Positions 1 to 7,233 of a DNA stretch of 13,916 nucleotides are shown in pieces; position 1 is the stretch's first letter, and every line of letters begins with the position of its first letter. The position numbers were made by a program, and so were the translations under genes. This DNA comes from DATBMY01 sp036554605 (GTDB lineage Bacteria > Acidobacteriota > Blastocatellia > UBA7656), in contig DATBMY010000169.1 of NCBI GenBank assembly GCA_036554605.1, forward strand, positions 1-13,916. The letters are read 5' to 3'. The notes beneath the pieces were generated by a model. That model was not told the DNA's origin, made no database searches, and worked only from the letters and a program-made list of their open reading frames with translations.

Positions 1-509
1 ATCTCATACTGGCGAGCGAGGGTTTCGGCCGTCTCGCCCATAACCTGACCAGATAGCGGGTCGAGAAAGCCGTCGCGGTACATACCGTCAACAAGCTCGA
101 AGTTGCCCATGCGGTATCCCCATCGCGCTCCATCGGCAAGATAGGGAACGCGGCTCATGGATTCGCTGCCGCCCGCGACTATTAGCTCCGCGCGGCCGAG
201 CATTATCTCTTGCGCCGCAAGCACAATCGCTTTCAGCCCCGACCCGCAGGCCTTGTTGACCGTGTACGCGGGGACGTTGTCGGGTATCCCCGCGCGGTAA
301 GATATCTGCCGCGCCACATTCGGGCCGCCGCCCGCCTGACGCGCATTGCCAATTATTACCTCATCGACCATGTCCGGCAGCACGCCCGCTCTCTTCAAGC
401 TCTCTTCTACGACCGGCACGCATAAATCGGCCGCGCTCCAGTCTTTCAACGTGCCGCCGAACTTACCTATGGGAGTTCTTACGGGTGCGGCAATAAAGAC
501 GTTTCTCAT
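1..509 (-). CDS. Thiolase (acetyl-CoA acetyltransferase family), N-terminal part, cut by window edge
   Basis: Condenses or cleaves acyl-CoA: either acetoacetyl-CoA formation or the last step of beta-oxidation; a single sequence does not settle which. Seen: 169 codons from the ATG at 509, opening with a thiolase start (VFIAAPVRTPIGKFGG, residues 4-19). The nucleophile motif NKACGSGLKA places the acyl-accepting cysteine at residue 88, where biosynthetic thiolases carry it. A later GGSESMSRVPY stretch is also typical. The C-terminal half with the His and second Cys lies outside the window. The ATG at 518 is also in frame, but a GGAG sits only 1 nt before it and about 10 nt before 509, so 509 is preferred. 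It lies 30 nt downstream of the secreted-protein gene on the same strand and is probably co-transcribed with it. No signal peptide; cytoplasmic. Confidence 0.93.
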   Translation of the reverse strand, partial: MRNVFIAAPVRTPIGKFGGTLKDWSAADLCVPVVEESLKRAGVLPDMVDEVIIGNARQAGGGPNVARQISYRAGIPDNVPAYTVNKACGSGLKAIVLAAQEIMLGRAELIVAGGSESMSRVPYLADGARWGYRMGNFELVDGMYRDGFLDPLSGQVMGETAETLARQYE

Positions 510-539
510 CTTCTGCATGCTCCAGTAACCGGCTCTAGT

Positions 540-1310
540 TTATCGCGATTGCGAAAGTGCAGTCGCTACCTGCCCGATCTTGTTTTCCGCCTTGCGCCAG
601 AGCCCCGATACCAGTTTATCCGTCGAAAACTTGTCGCCGGATGCGGCAGCGGCGCGGACATCCGCATATATCGTCACCGTATCGGCGATTGAAGGCGATT
701 CGGTCGCCTCGACCATTCCGTCACCCGAGCGGCCAAACTTGAGCGTCCATATCGTGCGGGCCCAGGTGTAATCGTTTAACGCGCCTGCAAGCAGCGCCAC
801 CGCGCGGGCCTCGGCCGGGTTATCCGTAGCGCTGTACTTAGAGATAAATCTATCCGCGCCGCGTCTCAGCTCAGTTATGAGCCTGCCGTATTCGGTATAG
901 TCGACCCCTCCGCTCAGCTCTCGCGCCGTAGATTGAAACGAATTCAGCGCCGGTTTCGCTTCGTTGAGGAATTCGGGGCTCACCTGCACGATTGTCGGTT
1001 TAGGGCTCGCCGCGGGGGTGTTCCCGAATGTGAGAGATTCTATCGTGTCGAGCGCATGGACAGATTCGAGATTGCCCGTGCGTATGCGAACGCTATACGC
1101 GGTTATGTCGAGCAACGCGCCATTAATCTTATCGCCGGTCTTCGTCACTATGACGACAGGCGAGCCAATTATTCTGGCCGCGGGTTTGGTCTCCGCCGGG
1201 CGCGTTGCGGTGCGGGGTCTGGTTGTACTCTTTGAAGGCTTCCGTTTTTGCGCTTCGGCCATGCCGCAAAGCGAAAGCGTTGCAATGAGGGCAAGGGCAA
1301 CTGGTTTCAT
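540..1310 (-). CDS. Secreted protein of unknown function with Sm/SH3-like beta domain
   Basis: Family not recognised. The 256-residue protein begins with a classical export signal: MK, a hydrophobic core (about residues 4-17), then A-E-A before Gln, a signal peptidase I site near residues 20-21. A Lys/Arg/Ser/Thr/Pro-rich linker follows (about 21-46). Next comes a short beta-type segment (about 50-95, with VVIVTKTGDKINGALLDI and a closing LDTIESLTFG), whose pattern resembles small Sm-like or SH3-like barrels in bacterial envelope proteins. The remaining 140 or so residues look mainly helical and end in a basic Ala/Ser-rich tail. The frame is open up to 1493, but that extension overlaps the upstream gene and hairpin and would bury the signal peptide, so the ATG at 1310 is chosen; AGGAAAG lies about 12 nt before it. 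Role unknown; probably periplasmic or extracellular. Confidence 0.75.
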   Translation of the reverse strand: MKPVALALIATLSLCGMAEAQKRKPSKSTTRPRTATRPAETKPAARIIGSPVVIVTKTGDKINGALLDITAYSVRIRTGNLESVHALDTIESLTFGNTPAASPKPTIVQVSPEFLNEAKPALNSFQSTARELSGGVDYTEYGRLITELRRGADRFISKYSATDNPAEARAVALLAGALNDYTWARTIWTLKFGRSGDGMVEATESPSIADTVTIYADVRAAAASGDKFSTDKLVSGLWRKAENKIGQVATALSQSR

Positions 1311-1339
1311 ACTACTAAGCACTTTCCTGGGGAAGAATA

Positions 1340-1363
1340 CCTGCCCGTTTCGACGCGGGCAGG
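1340..1363 (-). terminator. Probable intrinsic terminator after the E1 alpha gene
   Basis: A perfect 8-bp GC-rich stem (CCTGCCCG paired with CGGGCAGG) encloses an 8-nt loop. It starts 5 nt after the minus-strand TAA at 1371-1369. Read on the minus strand, the hairpin is followed by TATTCTT, a modest T-rich tail. An outer AAGAATA/TATTCTT complementarity can extend the stem. It probably ends or attenuates transcription of the E1 alpha gene before the secreted-protein gene; the imperfect T tract means some read-through is possible. Confidence 0.6.
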
Positions 1364-1368
1364 GAGTA

Positions 1369-2580
1369 TTATTCTTGATCGACAATCGCGCTGTGCGCGA
1401 AATGCCGGACCGTTGATAGATTCTCGTCAGCATAAACGCCTTCTGCCGCCGACCGCGGTTCTGGCATACGGTCGCGCTTGCTTGATAGCGCATCTTCGGC
1501 GGCGCTCTCCACCTCTTCTATAATGCGCTGCTCGGAATCTTCGAGTAAACGCCTGTTTCTTTCTCGAAGCTCGCCCGCCCGGCCCGCGCGGCTTCCCGTC
1601 TCAAGGTCGACTCCGCCTTCTATCAGGTAAGTTTCAAAAAGGCCAATGGGATCGCGCTTACCCCACTGCTCGAAAAGTTTTTGATCGAATGTCGCGCGCG
1701 CTTCGCGTTCGTCGTGCGTGGCGTGGCCACCCATGCGAAAAGTCTCGGCGACAAGCAAGACAGGGCCTTCGCCTTTGCGGCACAACTCGGCGGCAAGCCT
1801 CACGGCCGCGTATGCGTCGAGCACGTTGTTGCCGTCAAAAGAGCCGCCCGCGACGCCGTAAGCCACGGGCCATTCTTCAAAGCTGCCGCGTTGATGCTGG
1901 TCGAGCGCCGTCCCTAAGGCAACCTGATTGTTTTGAATTATCACTATGACTGGGAGCCGCTGGACGGCCGCGAAATTCATGCTTTCATGAAAGACGCCGT
2001 TTTTCGTAGAGCCATCGCCAATCCATGTAAGCGCAAGCCTCGGCTCGCGTCTCATCTTAAACGAAAGCGCGACGCCAACAGTGACCGCCATTATATCGCC
2101 TACGTGCGAGATCGGCGCGATGACACCGCGGTCGAAGGAGCCTATGTGAAGATCGCGCCCGCGAGTAGGAGAATCGGCGGTGCCAAGATAGCCTCTCAGC
2201 ATATCGGCGAGCGGCATGCCCATCTCGTGGCAGGCCCCGGCATTTCGTATCATAGGAGCTACGAAGTCATGTGCATTCGCGCCTGCCTCACCCCATCGAT
2301 TTAGCGCGTGAACTGGCCCGATTGTCGTAGCCTCTTCGCCTGTTCCAAGCCAGGCTTTCGAAATCACACCCTGCTTCACCCATCTCTTCAACGCAATATC
2401 GTGAAGCCGGTTGCGAACAAGTCCCTCGTACATCTTTAGAAGTTTGCCTGGCGGGAGCGCGGCGATGCTCGCCCGCCTTTGCGGGTTTTCTTCGATAGTG
2501 CGGTTGAATTGTTCGACCGCCGCGGCCTCCGGCTGCCAGCCTATGTATTCAGGCGGATCGTACGCGGGATATCGAATCAT
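1369..2580 (-). CDS. Thiamine diphosphate-dependent 2-oxoacid dehydrogenase E1 component, alpha subunit
   Basis: The alpha half of the E1 decarboxylase of a pyruvate or branched-chain 2-oxoacid dehydrogenase complex, which normally pairs with an E1 beta subunit and passes the acyl group to lipoyl-E2. Seen: 403 residues, the usual full length. The thiamine diphosphate/Mg motif begins with GDG at 188-190 and ends with NN at 217-218, with ESMNFAAVQRLPV between. The loop motif ETFRMGGHATHDE lies further on, as in this family. The N-terminal extension is more like branched-chain than pyruvate E1 alpha, but the substrate cannot be assigned. It starts 8 nt after the stop of the barrel-protein gene with no clear Shine-Dalgarno, so it may depend on translational coupling. 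Oddly, no E1 beta, E2 or E3 gene is adjacent on either side. Cytoplasmic. Confidence 0.9.
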   Translation of the reverse strand: MIRYPAYDPPEYIGWQPEAAAVEQFNRTIEENPQRRASIAALPPGKLLKMYEGLVRNRLHDIALKRWVKQGVISKAWLGTGEEATTIGPVHALNRWGEAGANAHDFVAPMIRNAGACHEMGMPLADMLRGYLGTADSPTRGRDLHIGSFDRGVIAPISHVGDIMAVTVGVALSFKMRREPRLALTWIGDGSTKNGVFHESMNFAAVQRLPVIVIIQNNQVALGTALDQHQRGSFEEWPVAYGVAGGSFDGNNVLDAYAAVRLAAELCRKGEGPVLLVAETFRMGGHATHDEREARATFDQKLFEQWGKRDPIGLFETYLIEGGVDLETGSRAGRAGELRERNRRLLEDSEQRIIEEVESAAEDALSSKRDRMPEPRSAAEGVYADENLSTVRHFAHSAIVDQE

Positions 2581-2588
2581 CTTGAATC

Positions 2589-3137
2589 TTAACTAAGGGG
2601 CCCGAGCTTTGCTCCCTGATCGGCAAACGAAACCTGCACCTCATCGCCCGGCTCTACGCCGAGCGCCTCGGCTGCGCCAGGCGAAATGCCTATGTCCAGC
2701 CCCGTCGCTTCGTGCGGGCCGTAATCTACGGCGCGAACCACAACCGCCGCGCCCGTCTTCGGATTGGTTACTTCGATCTTCTTATTCGCCCACCATCTCT
2801 TACCCTCTTCCGGGCTCTTATGCTCGAGCCTGTAGTTCCACCGCATGGCGCAATAAAAACTCTTCAGATTAAGCGACATTATGCGCTCGTAGGTGAAGTG
2901 CTTCCCTGTGGGCAACGCAAGCTTGTCGTCGGCCTTGTACCCCCGGTCCTTCGGGCCGCCAAATATAGCCACTTTACCTGTCGTCGCCGGCAATAGCGAA
3001 TTATCCGGAATGGCTGCGTCCGGAGCCATGCTCTCTACCGGCGGCGCGCTTGCCTTCTTTGACGATTTAGTCGACACGCCGCCCTTCTTAGCCTTTCTGT
3101 CTGTCGCTTTCTTTGGCGGATCGGATCTCTTTGCCAT
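2589..3137 (-). CDS. RlpA-like double-psi beta-barrel protein without signal peptide
   Basis: A small 182-residue protein. The first 50 residues are very basic and low-complexity (clusters such as PPKKATDRKAKK, then SSKKAS), followed by an Ala/Pro linker. Residues from about 55 to 173 look like a double-psi beta-barrel: the segment VVVRAVDYGPHEATGLDIG followed by AAEALGVEPGDEVQV matches the RlpA pattern of a D-x-GP turn, then a D-(I/L)-S-like strand and an Ala-rich helix with a terminal G. In RlpA and expansins the barrel acts on peptidoglycan or other polysaccharides, but those proteins are exported. Here I see no hydrophobic signal segment, so export is doubtful and function unknown. A strong Shine-Dalgarno (AAAAGGAG ending about 5 nt before ATG) fixes the start. 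It lies 49 nt after the glycosylase and 8 nt before E1 alpha on the same strand. Confidence 0.7.
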   Translation of the reverse strand: MAKRSDPPKKATDRKAKKGGVSTKSSKKASAPPVESMAPDAAIPDNSLLPATTGKVAIFGGPKDRGYKADDKLALPTGKHFTYERIMSLNLKSFYCAMRWNYRLEHKSPEEGKRWWANKKIEVTNPKTGAAVVVRAVDYGPHEATGLDIGISPGAAEALGVEPGDEVQVSFADQGAKLGPLS

Positions 3138-3186
3138 TTACTCTCCTTTTCCAGCGTCCGAATTCCGTCGCGGGCATCCAGATTAA

Positions 3187-3951
3187 TTATATACGGCGCG
3201 GCGAGGCGTTGGCGCAAGCTTCAGATGATTGGCCGAGTATCGCGCGCGCCCGCGAAAAGACCCGGTCAAACATCGGCTCCGTCAACTTGCCCGTAAAAGT
3301 ATTCTGCTGGCTCGGATGAAATGATGCAATAAGCCGTATGCCGCCTATAAGCTCATACTCTGCCGCATGAGAGAACTTTGGCCGGGCGGCGCGCCTGCCC
3401 CTCGGGTCCTCCTTGGCCGGAAGTCCTACCGAGGCGATAACCGCGTCAAAGGCGATGCGCCCGAGAGCGATGACGACCATTGCCCGGTTCATCAATTCTA
3501 CCTCGCGGAGCAGGTAGGGGCGACAATTCAGAACCTCGCCGGGAAGCGGCTTGTTTTCGGGCGGCGCGCAATGTATCACAGCGGTGATGTAGCAATCTGT
3601 CAGAGTCAGACCATCATTACGATCAATCGAAGCCGGTTGATTTGCGAACCCGGCTTTGTAGAGCGCGCGGTAGAGCCAATCGCCACTGCGGTCTCCGGTA
3701 AATACACGCCCTGTCCTGTTTCCTCCGTGCGCAGCGGGCGCAAGGCCGACTATCAGCAACCGCGCATCTGGATCGCCGAAGCTCGGCACCGGCCTGCCCC
3801 AGTAATCATCCGCGGCAAAGCGACGCACCTTCTCGCGAGCAACCTGCTCTCGCCATACGACCAGTCGCGGGCAGCGCCTGCAACCGGTCACTCTTCGCTC
3901 AAGCTCTGTCAAAGAGGGCGAATCATCAACGCTACTTGTCCAATCCTTCAT
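3187..3951 (-). CDS. Family 5 uracil-DNA glycosylase (UDGb type) with 4Fe-4S cysteines
   Basis: Base-excision repair enzyme that removes uracil, and in this family often hypoxanthine or other deaminated bases, from DNA. Seen: 254 residues. Motif 1 is GLAPAAHGGNRTGR (69-82) followed by FTGDRSG, and the C-terminal motif is HPSQQNTFTGKLT (212-224); this pair is the hallmark of family 5 (UDGb of Thermus and mycobacteria) and separates it from families 1 and 4. Four cysteines suited to a structural 4Fe-4S cluster are present: C24 and C27 (CRRC), then C128 and C143 with 14 residues between, as in the family 4/5 architecture. The start at 3951 gives the expected N-terminus just before the first cysteine pair; its Shine-Dalgarno is weak. 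It is divergent from the hydrolase gene and leads the minus-strand run of genes. Confidence 0.92.
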   Translation of the reverse strand: MKDWTSSVDDSPSLTELERRVTGCRRCPRLVVWREQVAREKVRRFAADDYWGRPVPSFGDPDARLLIVGLAPAAHGGNRTGRVFTGDRSGDWLYRALYKAGFANQPASIDRNDGLTLTDCYITAVIHCAPPENKPLPGEVLNCRPYLLREVELMNRAMVVIALGRIAFDAVIASVGLPAKEDPRGRRAARPKFSHAAEYELIGGIRLIASFHPSQQNTFTGKLTEPMFDRVFSRARAILGQSSEACANASPRRI

Positions 3952-4053
3952 CGTCTCGAATACTGAAAACCTGTCTTGTTTGACGTGATTGTCATCAACA
4001 GCATACCATGCACGGCTTGAGTTTTAATCCCCTTGAGAGGAACCGAATCGAGA
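3952..4053. promoter_or_regulatory. Divergent intergenic region with a possible plus-strand promoter and small dyad
   Basis: This gap separates the glycosylase (minus) from the hydrolase (plus), so promoters for both should lie in or near it. On the plus strand TTGACG at 3980-3985 matches the -35 consensus in five of six positions, but the possible -10 (CATACC at 4002-4007, 16-nt spacer) is poor. Overlapping the -35 is an inverted pair TGAC-N6-GTCA (3981-3994), flanked by further partial symmetry, which could be a small operator. No convincing minus-strand promoter was found. Treat all of this as tentative. Confidence 0.3.
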
Positions 4054-4860
4054 TTGCCATTCGTCGAGATAGAAGAGTCTCCTTTGCTTCCCGGCGCGAG
4101 CCCCGCCCGGATCTATTACCGCGAATTCGGAAGCGGCCCCGCGTTTATATTCCTCCATGGAGGCTGGGGATATTCGATATACCCGTTCGATAGACAGATC
4201 GAGGCATTCGGGAAACAATTTTGTCTGATTATTCCCGACCGCACGGGTTACGGCCGTTCGATGCGCGTAAACGAGTGGCCGGTAGATTTTCACGCGCGCG
4301 CGGCCGAGGAAGTGATACGAATGCTCGACGCGCTCGAAATAGATCGCGCAATTTTTTGGGGACACAGCGATGGCGCGGTCATATCGGCGTTGCTCGGCAT
4401 CAAACACCCCGAAAGGTGCCGGGGGATAATACTCGAAGCCTTCCATTTTTTTCGCCGAAAGCCCGGCTCCCGCGACTTTTTCGATCGGATGTCGCGAAGC
4501 CCCGACCTGCTCGGCCAGCGCGTGACGGGAACGCTTTCAAGCGAGCACGGCGCGGATTACTGGCGGAAGCTCATAGTGCTTAACGGGCTCGCGTGGCTGA
4601 AGATCGACGATGAGAGCACGCGCGATGGACAGGACCTATACGATGAAAAGCTAGGAAGCCTGCGCTCGCCCACGCTGATGATTCACGGCGACCGCGATCC
4701 GCGTACCGAGCCGGGCGAGCTGGAAGCCGCGCTCAGTCAATCCCCGCAAATTCAATTACACATGATTGCGGGAGCGGGCCATTCCCCACATAACGAACCT
4801 TCGTTTGCGGAAGAGACTGTGCGGGTCGCGCGCGAGTTCCTGGCAAAGATACCCGATTAA
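4054..4860 (+). CDS. Alpha/beta-fold hydrolase
   Basis: A serine hydrolase of the alpha/beta fold; substrate not predictable. From the TTG at 4054 it is 268 residues. Visible: an oxyanion-hole region HGGWGY (35-40), a nucleophile elbow GHSDG with Ser105, an acidic residue in HGDRD (D213 or D215), and the catalytic His243 in GAGHSPHNEP. All three triad members are therefore present, in normal order and spacing. A DRTGYGRS stretch (62-69) is typical of the family. No signal peptide. The start is uncertain: no ATG opens this frame after the stop at 4018-4020, and TTG occurs at 4033 and 4054. The second is chosen because AGAGGA lies 12 nt before it and it gives the usual MPFVEI-type beginning. 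Its stop overlaps that of the convergent oxidoreductase gene. Confidence 0.85.
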   Translation: MPFVEIEESPLLPGASPARIYYREFGSGPAFIFLHGGWGYSIYPFDRQIEAFGKQFCLIIPDRTGYGRSMRVNEWPVDFHARAAEEVIRMLDALEIDRAIFWGHSDGAVISALLGIKHPERCRGIILEAFHFFRRKPGSRDFFDRMSRSPDLLGQRVTGTLSSEHGADYWRKLIVLNGLAWLKIDDESTRDGQDLYDEKLGSLRSPTLMIHGDRDPRTEPGELEAALSQSPQIQLHMIAGAGHSPHNEPSFAEETVRVAREFLAKIPD

Positions 4861-7118
4861 CCATCGACACGCTTGATCTCAACGAGAGTGTTGTAATCAG
4901 GTATGCCGCATTCCGGGTCCGATACCCCACGCTCAATCAAGACGTTACCTTCGGGCCAGTGGACTTGCAGATTGCCCGTTGCGATGGGCGAGATGCGAGC
5001 GCGCCCGTGCATCTGACCGGCGCTGCTGATCAATAAAACCGCGTCGCCATCAGCTATCTTCATCCTTTCAGCGTCGACGCGGCTTATCAAAACATCATCT
5101 CGCCTTGCGCCCGTCAAAGGATCGCGGGCGCGGTGGACCATGCTGTTAAACTGTTTGCCGCGCCGCGTAGAAAGTCTCATCTTTCCGTTCAGGGTTTCGA
5201 CCTCGACCTTGAGATCGGAAAAATGCGCGCGACCGCCTCCGGCCTTAAACCGCGTCACGAGACTCCCGTCAGCGCGGCGTTCTTCGCAAAGCCGCTCGCC
5301 TCCCCACTGCAACTGGTCGCCCGCTTTTGAGAGCCCCTCTATGCCTTTATAAAAAGGGACTGCGCTTGCAATCTCTTCGCGTACGGCCTGCGCGGTTTCG
5401 AAATGCATCAAGTGAGCTTGCTCGGGCCGAGCGCGCTCGGCAATCATCATCGGGATTTGCCACTCCGGCAGCGTCTCGCCGATTCTTCGACCGGGGATTT
5501 CAGGGCTGAAGATGATACGTCGTTCAGTGGAGGTTTCTGTCCCGCCGCCCGCTTGCTCATATCGAGTTTGCGCCGGAAGGATGACAACTGCTTCCGAAGG
5601 GTCCAGAAACATCTGCGGGCTGAGAACTATGTCCTGGTGGATGCGAAACGGCACGCGCTCGACCGCCCGCCGAACATATTCTGGATCGGGCAGCGTCTCA
5701 AGGAAGTTTCCGCCCACCTGAAATAGCAAGTCGATCCTTCCTTCGTGTGCCGCCTCGATCATCTCGACCGCGTTCAACCCCTTCCAGGAAGGCAGGCCGA
5801 ACCCCCAGACCCTGGACATCTGCTCTGCCCCGGCTTCATCGACGGGCAGTCCGCCGGGGAACTGGTTCGGGACAGCGCCGACCTCCGCGCCGCCTTGCAC
5901 GCCTGAGTGGCCGCGTATGGCCATCAGCCCGCACTTTTCGCGACCTATAAAGCCGCGCGCAAGAGCAAGGTCAATTATCGAGCGCACGTTAGCGACTCCG
6001 TCGCGATGTTGGGTTATCCCCATCGACCAGACAAAGACGGCGCTTCGGGCCTCGCCCATAAGCCCGGCGAATCGCAGCATCTCGTCCCTGCTCGCGCCCG
6101 AGGCGCTTTCAAGCATCTCCCAGGAATAGGCTCCGAGAGCCTGTTTCAGGTCTTCGAACCCCGACGTATGCTCTTTTATAAATCCTTCGTCGGTCCACCC
6201 GCGGTCGATCAGATGCTTGATGACCCCGGCGATGAACGCCCTGTCGCCCCCGGTGTTGACTTGAAAGAAGGCGTCGGCGATCTTCGTCCCGAAGAGCGCG
6301 CTTTCGGCAACCGAGGGTATCCAGTATCTTTCGAGTCCCGGCTCGCGATAAGGATTGATCACTATGACGCGCGTGCCGAGCTTCTTTGCTTGATAGATGT
6401 ACTTGGTAGTGACCGGCTGGTTGTTCGGCGTGTTGCTGCCGAAAAAGAGGAGCAGGTCCGTGCCGATCCAATCCTTGTAGGAACAGGTAGAGGCGGATAC
6501 TCCAAGCGATTGCTTTAGAGCCACGGTCGAAGGGGCGTGGCATATCCTTGAAGAGTTATCTACGTTATTGCTCCCCAGAAAGCGGGCGGCTTTCTGCGCT
6601 ACGTAATAGGTTTCGTTTGTCAGACCGCGAGAGGTCAGATAGAAAGCCAGCCGGCGCGGGTCGGCCCGCTTTATCCTCTCGGCCGCAAGGTCGCACGCAT
6701 CGCCCCAGGATATTCTGGTAAAGCCCGGCTCCCCGCTTTTTCTGATCATGGGGAAGGGAAGCCGTCCAAGCTCGCGCAGCTGTGCCGCATTCATACTCGC
6801 GAGTTTCGATGCGTCCTTCAGGATTTCTACATCCAATGCAGGCATCGTGTTTAGCCGGAGAAGATCGAGTCTCACCATGCAGAGATGAATTCCATCCATG
6901 GTAAAGTCTCGCACCCCGGTCGTCCCCAGCGCGCAGCCGTCGCAAACGCCGCGTGTCAGTATTCTCCAGGCAAAGGGCATCTGGTCGCGGTTTCGCCACG
7001 CGGTCTTTATCATTTCCAGATAGTGATTGGGTTTGACCTGTCCTATGCCGTTCGGCACGAGGCTCACCCAGCTTTTCGGGTCCCATCCATCTTTCGGCAT
7101 CGTCACCAAACATTCCAT
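4857..7118 (-). CDS. FdhF/YdeP-family molybdopterin oxidoreductase (formate dehydrogenase-like alpha subunit)
   Basis: A large molybdenum or tungsten bis-MGD enzyme related to formate dehydrogenase H and closest to the YdeP group, whose physiological reaction is not established. Seen: 753 residues, very near the 759 or so of E. coli YdeP. Cysteines C59 and C62 (CDGC) and C80 are in the N-terminal cluster region, the three-cysteine spacing of YdeP rather than the four of FdhF. SRICHAPST puts C193 where FdhF has selenocysteine. GMGITQH-type and RGHSGVQGG motifs occur mid-protein, and the C-terminus ends in a GIPDYNTLVEI stretch typical of the dinucleotide-binding domain. No Tat signal, so cytoplasmic. 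The in-frame ATG at 7100 is an alternative start. No fdhD, mob or electron-transfer subunit gene is nearby, so it may act alone or with a distant partner. Divergent from trpG. Confidence 0.9.
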   Translation of the reverse strand: MECLVTMPKDGWDPKSWVSLVPNGIGQVKPNHYLEMIKTAWRNRDQMPFAWRILTRGVCDGCALGTTGVRDFTMDGIHLCMVRLDLLRLNTMPALDVEILKDASKLASMNAAQLRELGRLPFPMIRKSGEPGFTRISWGDACDLAAERIKRADPRRLAFYLTSRGLTNETYYVAQKAARFLGSNNVDNSSRICHAPSTVALKQSLGVSASTCSYKDWIGTDLLLFFGSNTPNNQPVTTKYIYQAKKLGTRVIVINPYREPGLERYWIPSVAESALFGTKIADAFFQVNTGGDRAFIAGVIKHLIDRGWTDEGFIKEHTSGFEDLKQALGAYSWEMLESASGASRDEMLRFAGLMGEARSAVFVWSMGITQHRDGVANVRSIIDLALARGFIGREKCGLMAIRGHSGVQGGAEVGAVPNQFPGGLPVDEAGAEQMSRVWGFGLPSWKGLNAVEMIEAAHEGRIDLLFQVGGNFLETLPDPEYVRRAVERVPFRIHQDIVLSPQMFLDPSEAVVILPAQTRYEQAGGGTETSTERRIIFSPEIPGRRIGETLPEWQIPMMIAERARPEQAHLMHFETAQAVREEIASAVPFYKGIEGLSKAGDQLQWGGERLCEERRADGSLVTRFKAGGGRAHFSDLKVEVETLNGKMRLSTRRGKQFNSMVHRARDPLTGARRDDVLISRVDAERMKIADGDAVLLISSAGQMHGRARISPIATGNLQVHWPEGNVLIERGVSDPECGIPDYNTLVEIKRVDG

Positions 7119-7195
7119 GCTTCATAAGCAAAATCAAGCAGCGAAGCATCCAGCAGGGCGGGTAGCTCGCAATAGAGAGATCAAAGGCGCTGCGT

Positions 7196-7233
7196 AGGAC
7201 AAAGAGGTAGCAAAGCGTGTTAGAATGACCACC
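7196..7233 (+). promoter_or_regulatory. Predicted promoter of the trp supraoperon, extended -10, possibly leaderless
   Basis: TAGAAT at 7221-7226 matches the -10 consensus TATAAT in five of six positions and is preceded by TG at 7218-7219, giving an extended -10. A weak -35 (AGGACA, 7196-7201, four of six) lies 19 nt upstream. The start site would be expected about 7 nt beyond the -10, near 7233, just at the ATG at 7234. The same TAGAAT contains the alternative ATG at 7225, which could not then be the start codon. The remaining divergent gap (7119-7195) shows no leader peptide with Trp codons, T-box or obvious attenuator. Confidence 0.5.

Noticed and set aside
1311..1493. 61-codon N-terminal extension of the secreted-protein gene
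   Set aside because: It would overlap the E1 alpha gene, run through the hairpin and hide a clear signal peptide that starts at 1310.
3367..3966. 199-residue plus-strand open frame
   Set aside because: Antisense to the uracil-DNA glycosylase, which has all family motifs; typical shadow frame of a GC-rich gene.
5907..6518. 203-residue plus-strand frame, with 6109-6543 and 6565-7149 on the minus strand
   Set aside because: All are alternate frames of the molybdopterin oxidoreductase, with no domain signs of their own.
7225..7233. Upstream ATG for trpG
   Set aside because: It sits inside the predicted -10 element, and the ATG at 7234 gives the usual family N-terminus; not fully excluded.
7119..7233. 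Trp attenuator, leader peptide, T-box or TRAP site
   Set aside because: No run of Trp codons, no T-box-like conserved segment, no series of GAG/TAG repeats and no terminator/antiterminator hairpins were seen.
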